A program made the position numbers and the translations under genes. Shown piece after piece: positions 1 through 3,850 of a stretch of 9,278 nucleotides of DNA. The notes beneath the pieces are model-generated. The model worked only from the letters and a program-made list of their open reading frames with translations, had not been told where the DNA came from and ran no database searches. The stretch is from an uncultured archaeon (GTDB lineage: Archaea; Halobacteriota; Methanosarcinia; Methanotrichales; Methanotrichaceae), in the NCBI GenBank assembly GCA_902385025.1, contig CABMDX010000229.1:1-9278 (forward strand). The letters run 5' to 3'. How positions within the stretch are numbered: position 1 is the first letter of the stretch; every line of letters starts with the position of its first letter.

Positions 1-643
1 AGCCATCGCGCCGTTTGCCTAGTAGCCAGCCGCTGGAAAACGGCAACCCCCAGTTATGAGCCATGAGGCACATGGCGTCCAGTTCGTCCACGTTCTGCCG
101 TGTGATAGTGGTCTTGAGTCCAAGCGGAACGTGGTGTTTGACCAGCGCCTCGATGCCAGCGCAGCAGCGAGCGTAACTGCCCTTGATACCGGTGACTGCT
201 TCATACGTATCGGCGGTGGCACCGTAGAGCGTGATTTCGGTGCGGCTGGGTGGGGCCTCTGCTAAGCGCCCTGCAATTTCATCGGTAATCAGCGTGCCGT
301 TAGTGAACAGGGTGATGATGAAGCCTAGCTGCGTAAGCTCAGAGTAAATCTCGAAAAAGTCAGGGCGCAGAAAAACCTCTCCGCCGGTAAGGAGCAAAAA
401 AACCATGCCGCTGTCCCGCGCCTGTCGTGCCAGTTCCAGCCACGCGGTTGCAGAGAGTTCTTTGGCGCGCCGTGTGGCATCGCCGGGCGCCTGGCAGACG
501 TAGCACATCCGGCAGGCCAAATTGCAGCGCTCGGTCAGTTCAAACGTGCCGCTGATGGGCTGGCGACGGGCCGCAGCGCGGTGCTGCAGTTCGCGCACCA
601 GCGGGCCATAATCGGTGGGCAGTGCGTCGCTTGTTGTGGTCAT
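1..643 (-). CDS. Radical SAM peptide-modifying enzyme (N-terminal 214 residues; runs off the left edge)
   Basis: An open frame runs from ATG at 643-641 to the window edge with no stop. Residues 35-47 carry the radical SAM signature: Cys40, Cys44 and Cys47 form CxxxCxxC, the ligands for the 4Fe-4S cluster that cleaves S-adenosylmethionine, and an extra Cys50 follows. TGGE at 86-89 is the SAM amino-group binding motif, TNGT sits at 114-117, and a LYG-T-YEAVTG stretch at 139-152 is typical of PqqE/AlbA/SPASM-type peptide maturases. The C-terminal half, where a SPASM or twitch domain with more clusters would lie, is outside the window. The start overlaps the PqqD-like stop by four bases (ATGA), which implies translational coupling. 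The arginine codons I read are all CGN, with no AGA or AGG, and I saw no ATA isoleucine codon, unlike the right-hand genes; this suggests recent acquisition. Expected role: radical modification of the Cys-rich peptide encoded at 1065-1247 (inference). Radical SAM membership is near certain; the exact chemistry is unknown. Confidence 0.93.
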   Translation of the reverse strand, partial: MTTTSDALPTDYGPLVRELQHRAAARRQPISGTFELTERCNLACRMCYVCQAPGDATRRAKELSATAWLELARQARDSGMVFLLLTGGEVFLRPDFFEIYSELTQLGFIITLFTNGTLITDEIAGRLAEAPPSRTEITLYGATADTYEAVTGIKGSYARCCAGIEALVKHHVPLGLKTTITRQNVDELDAMCLMAHNWGLPFSSGWLLGKRRDG

Positions 644-906
644 GGCTCCAGAAGCCCCAACCGGGCAATCTCGTCCACGAAGGTTCGGACATCGGTGCGG
701 GCGCGTTCGAGGGTTACGTTGAACCGTTCCGCCAAGGCAGCGCTCAGTTCGTCAAGGGAGCGCTCTTCGGCCAGCAGTTCCCATGCGCAGTCCGCTGTAT
801 CGTTCAGGGTGATAAGGCCGTTCAGGACCATCACCTGCGCGCCGACGGGTACCAGCAGCTTCTCATCTGCTATGTTTACACGGATAAAATCGCTTTTGCG
901 TTTCAT
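640..906 (-). CDS. PqqD-like RiPP recognition protein
   Basis: This 88-residue protein has the size and pattern of the PqqD family (RiPP recognition element): an N-terminal beta-rich stretch with DEKLLVP (14-20) and VLNGLITLNDTA (27-38), then the helical half with AWELLAE (41-47), LDELSAAL (51-58) and a final helix ending DEIARLGLLEP. Such proteins bind the leader of a precursor peptide and deliver it to a partner radical SAM enzyme. The ATG at 906-904 is preceded by a purine-rich GAGGG site about eight bases upstream. Its TGA overlaps the ATG of the radical SAM gene, so the two are surely co-translated, and the precursor-like peptide gene lies upstream on the same strand. The arginine codons I read are all CGN, as in its partner. 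The sequence resembles stand-alone PqqD proteins of Clostridia more than PQQ-pathway PqqD; no other PQQ genes are visible, so I do not assign pqqD. Confidence 0.9.
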   Translation of the reverse strand: MKRKSDFIRVNIADEKLLVPVGAQVMVLNGLITLNDTADCAWELLAEERSLDELSAALAERFNVTLERARTDVRTFVDEIARLGLLEP

Positions 907-1004
907 TATTGATCCCTCTCGTATCTATCTAATATCCGCAATGCGAGTTGGTCACCAGCCTGTCTGAGAGAATGACTGTGGGACTGAAACTAGCCGTGTC
1001 AGCG

Positions 1005-1036
1005 AGAGAAATATGCAAAAACAAGCATGTTTCTCT
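1005..1036. other. Hairpin between precursor gene and PqqD-like gene
   Basis: AGAGAAATATGC (1005-1016) and GCATGTTTCTCT (1025-1036) form a 12-position stem with one non-Watson-Crick pair and an 8-base A-rich loop. It lies in the 158-base gap after the precursor stop. Read on the plus strand it is followed by TTTT, so it could end rightward transcription; for the minus-strand operon there is no T tract after it. There it could be a processing or partial-attenuation structure that protects the upstream precursor mRNA and keeps precursor in excess over enzymes (inference). Confidence 0.55.
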
Positions 1037-1064
1037 TTTTCTCTCTGGCAGTCCTTTATGTGTT

Positions 1065-1247
1065 TCATGTGACCTCGACCTCGCAAGACCCGCATGAAAA
1101 TAATAAACCACAACCGAGACCATAGGATTTCACATCACATTTCATTAACCTCTCTTCCAGCTTAAGAGGGACAAAGACCGCTTTGGGCGGCACGTAGGGC
1201 GCCTTTTTAATGCACTCGGCGTTTTCAGATCTCTGGTTCTCCATCAT
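1065..1247 (-). CDS. Putative Cys-rich RiPP precursor peptide, 60 residues
   Basis: A short ORF sits directly upstream of the PqqD-like and radical SAM genes on the same strand. Two ATGs stand at 1247-1242; a perfect GGAGGTGA site at 1258-1251 lies six bases before the first and nine before the second, so the ORF is very probably translated. The N-terminal half is charged and leader-like: residues 16-37 follow the pattern A-Y-x-P-P-x(5)-P-L-x-L-E-E-R-L-x-K-C seen in leaders of PqqD/radical SAM-associated peptides. The C-terminal part (38-60) is Gly/Cys-rich with Cys46, Cys52 and Cys55, and Cys37 at the leader/core border. There is no signal peptide and no membrane helix. I infer the core is modified by the neighbouring radical SAM enzyme, possibly by thioether bridges from Cys to other residues (sactipeptide or ranthipeptide style), though other chemistry is possible. 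I see no double-glycine protease site. I do not recognise an exact named family. Confidence 0.75.
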   Translation of the reverse strand: MMENQRSENAECIKKAPYVPPKAVFVPLKLEERLMKCDVKSYGLGCGLLFSCGSCEVEVT

Positions 1248-1250
1248 TTT

Positions 1251-1258
1251 TCACCTCC
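1251..1258 (-). promoter_or_regulatory. Perfect Shine-Dalgarno site of the precursor gene
   Basis: On the minus strand the sequence reads GGAGGTGA, fully complementary to the 16S rRNA 3' end, six bases before the first of two tandem ATGs. It is the strongest ribosome site in the window; together with the cassette context it is the main evidence that the small ORF is real and highly expressed. Confidence 0.8.
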
Positions 1259-1287
1259 ACACAAGAGCAGAAGATATCTCTCCGTAC

Positions 1288-1343
1288 AAATTGGTAAAAT
1301 CCTTGGGCAAGCAATATTGCCATAAAAGGATTCCAACCAATTT
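1288..1343. repeat. Long interrupted palindrome in the leader of the precursor gene
   Basis: Three nested arm pairs share one axis: AAATTGG (1288-1294) with CCAATTT (1337-1343), AATCCTT (1298-1304) with AAGGATT (1326-1332), and GGCAA (1306-1310) with TTGCC (1317-1321), around a six-base loop. That is 19 perfect base pairs separated by small internal loops. It ends about 30 bases upstream of the Shine-Dalgarno site of the precursor. No T tract follows on either strand, so it is not a simple terminator. It could be a folded mRNA leader, a regulator-binding operator, or a small palindromic mobile remnant. Confidence 0.7.
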
Positions 1344-1364
1344 TGCCGTGCTATTTCTGTTTAA

Positions 1365-1393
1365 TTTAATTGTTAATCGTGATTCTTTATCAA
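1365..1393 (-). promoter_or_regulatory. Possible promoter region for the precursor/PqqD/radical SAM genes
   Basis: The region upstream of the palindrome is strongly AT-rich. On the minus strand TTGATA (1393-1388) is followed after 17 bases by ATTAAA (1370-1365), a weak bacterial-type -35/-10 pair; the same run (AATTAAATTAAAC) could serve as an archaeal TATA box. Neither is a clean match. A start here would give a leader of roughly 100 bases that contains the palindrome. Confidence 0.25.
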
Positions 1394-1470
1394 TGTTTTG
1401 ATTTCACTGACAGTGCACCTAATGTGCCTTTTAACCCAACTATAGGTACGAAGGAAGGCTTTGGAGTGAC

Positions 1471-1516
1471 CCCTCCGAGTAGACAATGAGTTGAGAAACG
1501 TCAGCTCATTGGAGGG
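1471..1516 (+). other. Stem-loop that can hide the ribosome site of the IS3 orfA relic
   Basis: CAATGAG (1484-1490) pairs with CTCATTG (1505-1511), and CCCTC (1471-1475) pairs with GAGGG (1512-1516). GGAGGG at 1511-1516 is the ribosome site six bases before the orfA ATG, so the fold would sequester it. Insertion sequences are known to use such structures to block translation from read-through transcripts; here it survives although the gene is dead. Confidence 0.5.
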
Positions 1517-1522
1517 AAGTAT

Positions 1523-1808
1523 ATGAAAAGGACGAGGCGACGCTACGACCGAGAATTCAAGATATCAGTAGTATCCGAACTTGAGAGTGGCAAACTTGCC
1601 GCCGAGCATTGCATCCATTCGAGCCTTCCTTCCCGATAGCGAGAAGAGTTGGCGGGAATCCCGAAAAAGCGTTCCGCGGAAACGGTAATACGTACAAGGA
1701 TCAGGCCAGGATTGGAGAGCTTGAGGGGCTGCTCGGCCAGGCTCATGCCGAGATCAAGCTCTTAAAAAAGCGGCCCTTCGCTATTCGCAGTGGATAAATC
1801 CTGGTTAA
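1523..1808 (+). pseudogene. IS3-family transposase OrfA relic (nonsense codon and frameshift)
   Basis: Starting at ATG 1523 after a GGAGGG site, the frame encodes an IS3-type helix-turn-helix N-terminus (MKRTRRRYDREFKISVVSEL, then ESGK). It hits TAG after LPSR, where the family has a conserved Trp (TGG to TAG). One base then appears missing near 1640-1650, and the protein continues in another frame with GNPEKAFRGNG, an ARIGELEGLLGQAHAEIKLLKK leucine-zipper-like stretch, to a stop at 1797. Compared with typical OrfA, a few codons also seem lost between ESGK and CIHSSLPSR. The slippery heptamer for OrfAB fusion remains at 1764-1770; the shifted frame runs only to TAA at 1806-1808, so OrfB and the right end are gone. 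I cannot point to intact terminal inverted repeats. The copy cannot transpose by itself. Confidence 0.85.
1764..1770 (+). promoter_or_regulatory. A-AAA-AAG programmed -1 frameshift heptamer (IS3 relic)
   Basis: In the orfA distal frame the codons TTA-AAA-AAG contain the classical IS3 slippery sequence A AAA AAG. In an intact element a -1 slip here fuses OrfA to OrfB. After the slip the frame reads KAALRYSQW and stops at 1808, so no OrfB catalytic domain follows. Confidence 0.65.
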
Positions 1809-1904
1809 TATGCATTCAACCGATTGCTAGTAGCACTCTCTGTGCGTCCTCTGTGGATGAAAGTCGTTTGCCACTGATTTTAGGACAAAATAGAGACCAG
1901 TAAT

Positions 1905-1987
1905 GCGGGGTACGGGATTCGAACCCGCGAACTCCTGCGAGACAGGATCTTAAGTCCTGCGCCTTTGGCCAGCTTGGCAAACCCCGC
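1905..1987 (-). tRNA. tRNA-Leu (anticodon UAA)
   Basis: Read on the minus strand this is a complete 83-base class II tRNA. The acceptor stem GCGGGGT pairs perfectly with ACCCCGC. The D arm starts GCC and ends GGC, the anticodon stem is CAGGA/TCCTG with loop CTTAAGA (anticodon TAA), the long variable arm is CTC-GCAG-GAG, and the T arm is GCGGG-TTCGAAT-CCCGT. The long variable arm and UAA anticodon identify leucine. CCA is not encoded, as in many archaea. No intron is present. It decodes UUA (and UUG by wobble). Its 3' end faces the IS relic and the peptide cassette. Confidence 0.97.
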
Positions 1988-2023
1988 TTTTTCGAAAGAC
2001 CTCATCCGCAATAGTGCATGCTG

Positions 2024-2034
2024 GATAAATTAGT
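2024..2034 (-). promoter_or_regulatory. Probable TATA box of tRNA-Leu
   Basis: On the minus strand CTAATTTATCC lies about 40 bases upstream of the tRNA 5' end. With the usual archaeal spacing of about 25 bases, transcription would start near 2003 and leave a short 5' leader for RNase P. The match to the TTTATATA consensus is partial. Confidence 0.35.
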
Positions 2035-2040
2035 TTCCCC

Positions 2041-2077
2041 AAGAAAAGAAAAATTGCGCGGCCATTCTTCTGGCCGC
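2041..2077 (-). terminator. Hairpin/T-tract terminator of the small secreted-protein gene
   Basis: On the minus strand GCGGCCA (2077-2071), a six-base loop and TGGCCGC (2064-2058) form a perfect 7-bp GC-rich stem, soon followed by TTTTTCTTTTCTT. It starts 24 bases after the stop codon at 2101. Either the hairpin or the T run alone would suit archaeal termination; it also separates this gene from the tRNA promoter just downstream. Confidence 0.75.
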
Positions 2078-2100
2078 AAGTCCTGCTTATGCGTCTTCCT

Positions 2101-2673
2101 TTAGGCTGGCGGCATAGCCTGGCTAGCGGTCTTCTCCACATGCAGGCTGCCAATCAGGCTCTCGGTGACATCATCAGGATAGGATGATTTCACATCTACG
2201 CTGGTGGTGCCTACAGATACAGGCCCACACTCGCAGCTCTTGCTGTCAAGCCAATAAATGGCGCGGAAGTAACGGGCATCTGCAGGAACAAATGTATTCT
2301 GGGGCAACGGCACTCCACTGGCCAGGAATCCCTCATTTCCATCTATGGTCCTATCCTCGACATCAGTGACATTGAAACTATTGAGGAGAATTTCCATGAC
2401 TGCCAGTTGCTTGTATAATCCCATGGTAGAGTCCTTGGGGCTGTCAAACTCGTCGATGCTTATTATTGCCTTTGTGGTATTATCGGTAAAAATCTGCAAA
2501 CCATAGATGGTTGCACCCTCAGCCTGCACTGGCTCACTTGTCATCAATTGGTATTGCAGTCCCGTATTCAAATCGAAGGAGACCGTATATGGTCCAAGCG
2601 TCGCAGTCTCAGGGGTTGCCATCGCAATGGTCGACAGCATCAGCACTAACCCTAATGCCAAGAACAATTTCAT
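2101..2673 (-). CDS. Secreted protein of unknown function, 190 residues
   Basis: The N-terminus (MKLFLALGLVLMLSTIAMA, cleavage likely near residue 19-20) is a clear Sec signal peptide with no lipobox cysteine, so the mature protein is probably exported. The remainder has alternating hydrophobic/polar residues that suggest a beta-rich fold, with several N-x-S/T sequons (64, 65, 101) and a lone CEC pair at Cys147/Cys149, which could bind metal or form a bridge. The end is Pro/Ala-rich. The start is supported by GGAGTGA at 2686-2680, six bases before the ATG. It is monocistronic: a terminator follows at 2077-2041, and the upstream neighbour is divergent across about 120 bases. I do not recognise the family. 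The layout resembles small lineage-specific secreted proteins common in Methanosarcinales, which is an impression only. Confidence 0.85.
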   Translation of the reverse strand: MKLFLALGLVLMLSTIAMATPETATLGPYTVSFDLNTGLQYQLMTSEPVQAEGATIYGLQIFTDNTTKAIISIDEFDSPKDSTMGLYKQLAVMEILLNSFNVTDVEDRTIDGNEGFLASGVPLPQNTFVPADARYFRAIYWLDSKSCECGPVSVGTTSVDVKSSYPDDVTESLIGSLHVEKTASQAMPPA

Positions 2674-2765
2674 TTAAATTCACTCCACAGTCCGCTTTCG
2701 CCCTCATCCTAGAAAAGTCTTCCTTTGATATGTATCTCGTATTATTCCCTTATGAGCATCAGGCT

Positions 2766-2773
2766 CAAATAAA
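2766..2773 (+). promoter_or_regulatory. Possible TATA box for the DUF123 gene
   Basis: CAAATAAA lies about 27 bases before the first ATG at 2797. There is no Shine-Dalgarno site before that ATG or before the alternative ATG at 2809, so transcription starting at or next to the start codon (a leaderless mRNA) would explain the arrangement. Confidence 0.3.
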
Positions 2774-2796
2774 CCCCTCACTCGACTTCATCCTGC

Positions 2797-3270
2797 ATGC
2801 AACCATGTATGGAGCCTCAAGATAGTGAGCCTGGAGTCTACACCCTCATCCTCCATCTGGATAGAGCGCAGGAGATCCAGGTGGGCTCTCTGGGCATAGT
2901 CGATTTTGCCGCCGGCTATTACTCATATACCGGCTCGGCGCAGGGATCAGGCGGCTTAAAAAGAGTGAATCGACATCTACGAGTCTCGCAGGGCCTCAAT
3001 AGAACCCGAAAATGGCATATCGATTATCTGCTGCCTTCTGCAAGATTCCTCGGAGCTTTCACCACCAGGACATCGCAGGATCTGGAATGCCACATCGCCT
3101 TGATCATAGGTTCAAGGCTTACGCCAGTGAAGGGTTTCGGCTGCACCGATTGCTGCTGCACAAGCCATCTGCATTATTCTCCTGACTTTGACCTCATGCT
3201 GGAGGCCGCAGAGCTCGCCCATCAGCAATGCCAGTTAAAGGCATTATTTGCACCTTCTCGGCATCGATGA
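2797..3270 (+). CDS. DUF123 family protein, GIY-YIG nuclease-related
   Basis: This 157-residue protein matches the DUF123 (GIY-YIG-like) family throughout. GVY at 13-15 and YYSYTGSA at 41-48 are the two halves of the GIY-YIG motif; GLKRVNRHL at 53-61 supplies the catalytic-type Arg and His; WHIDYLL at 73-79 is the second family motif. A Cys-rich block is formed by Cys98, FGCTDCCC (114-121) and SHLHY (123-127), matching the family pattern of FGCSDC-C-SHL and probably binding zinc. In other organisms this domain occurs alone in archaea or joined to endonuclease III, so a DNA-repair role is suspected but not established. Family members often begin close to the GxY motif, so ATG 2809 is as likely as 2797. 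It stands alone, divergent from the secreted-protein gene, with a T-rich run after the stop. Confidence 0.92.
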   Translation: MQPCMEPQDSEPGVYTLILHLDRAQEIQVGSLGIVDFAAGYYSYTGSAQGSGGLKRVNRHLRVSQGLNRTRKWHIDYLLPSARFLGAFTTRTSQDLECHIALIIGSRLTPVKGFGCTDCCCTSHLHYSPDFDLMLEAAELAHQQCQLKALFAPSRHR

Positions 3271-3638
3271 AAGCAGCAGCAAGCCAAGAAGCGATCAGGC
3301 CAGAAAGCAGAGGGGCAAAGTGCGCTCACTCGGACCTCTAACTAGCTTTTTCTTTGATAGTATTGCATTTTAGCGGTGAACAGATTGTAAAATACCACAA
3401 AATTAAGTGATCCTTAGAGGGTTCTGATTCCGCGAATACCCTCCGAGGAGGTAGGCTTTGCTGAATACTACTATCATAAGTGAGAAAGAGTACTTTGTAA
3501 AAATAAATATTAACTATAACCTATAGCATCTTACGCCCCCCCCAAAAGCCAAAAAAGAATAGCAATGAGGCCCCTGGCCGAAGAATGGCCCGCTCTTCGA
3601 TATGACTCAGCCAACAGGAATAATGGCAGCCAAAAAAT

Positions 3639-3655
3639 CTGGGGCTCGAACCCAG
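3639..3655 (-). other. Orphan tRNA T-arm-like hairpin
   Basis: On the minus strand CTGGG-TTCGAGC-CCCAG matches a tRNA T arm exactly: a 5-bp stem and a TTCRANY loop. The flanks do not form an acceptor stem, and no anticodon arm is found. Downstream on the minus strand comes ATTTTTT. It could be a relic of a tRNA 3' end (an old attachment site), a small terminator, or chance. Confidence 0.45.
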
Positions 3656-3663
3656 TTTATATA
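3656..3663 (+). promoter_or_regulatory. Consensus archaeal TATA box upstream of the surface-protein gene
   Basis: TTTATATA is a perfect match to the archaeal box A. Transcription from it would start near 3685-3690 and give a leader of about 160 bases before ATG 3851. A second candidate, CTATTTAATTAG near 3780, would give a leader of about 40-45 bases. The box is nearly palindromic, so rightward use is assumed from the gene order. Confidence 0.5.
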
Positions 3664-3839
3664 CCATGCCCATCGAGCTATTAATTCAAAATTATGCGAT
3701 AGAAGTCCTTTCATCCCTGAACATCCGAAATGCATTTATAGATTGAATAATAAAAAAGCCAATGAAGGGAATTGAGTCTCTATTTAATTAGCAGGGATAA
3801 TCAGCAGCGGTCATAAGATGGATTGACCGAGGGAGAAAA

Positions 3840-3844
3840 GGGAG
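3840..3844 (+). promoter_or_regulatory. Ribosome site deciding the surface-protein start
   Basis: GGGAG ends six bases before ATG 3851 but only three before the in-frame TTG at 3848. Spacing and codon strength both favour ATG 3851. Confidence 0.55.
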
Positions 3845-3850
3845 TAGTTG

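Larger units (their letters stand above)
3271..3850. other. 580-base non-coding region upstream of the surface-protein gene
   Basis: I see no credible gene here. It holds a T-rich run TTTTTCTTT (3347-3355) that may end the DUF123 transcript, a GC hairpin CCTC-CGAG-GAGG within 3441-3455, an AT-rich stretch (about 3495-3530), a run of eight C (3536-3543), a GGCC-rich motif at 3576-3590 similar to the terminator hairpin at 2060-2075, a T-arm-like hairpin (3639-3655) next to TTTATATA (3656-3663), and further AT-rich boxes near 3734 and 3780. This is unusually long for an archaeal intergenic region. Confidence 0.6.

Noticed and set aside
640..906. Assignment as pqqD of PQQ biosynthesis
   Set aside because: No other PQQ genes are seen, and the nearby peptide lacks the Glu/Tyr pattern of PqqA.
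581..967. Plus-strand ORF antisense to the radical SAM and PqqD-like genes
   Set aside because: Both antisense genes have clear family motifs; this frame is low-complexity Ser/Arg-rich shadow.
929..1123. Minus-strand ORF overlapping the precursor gene
   Set aside because: It overlaps the better supported precursor frame, has no good ribosome site and no recognisable features.
1210..1401. Plus-strand 63-residue ORF over the precursor leader
   Set aside because: No ribosome site, overlaps the precursor and palindrome, and shows no family pattern.
3536..3543. Run of eight C
   Set aside because: Too simple to interpret; possibly a sequencing-prone homopolymer with no evident function.
3600..3760. 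A full tRNA around the T-arm-like hairpin, with possible D-arm-like TAGCTC upstream on the minus strand
   Set aside because: The bases flanking the T arm cannot pair into an acceptor stem and there is no anticodon arm.
3848..3850. TTG as start of the surface protein
   Set aside because: An ATG follows immediately, and the GGGAG site is too close to the TTG but well spaced for the ATG.
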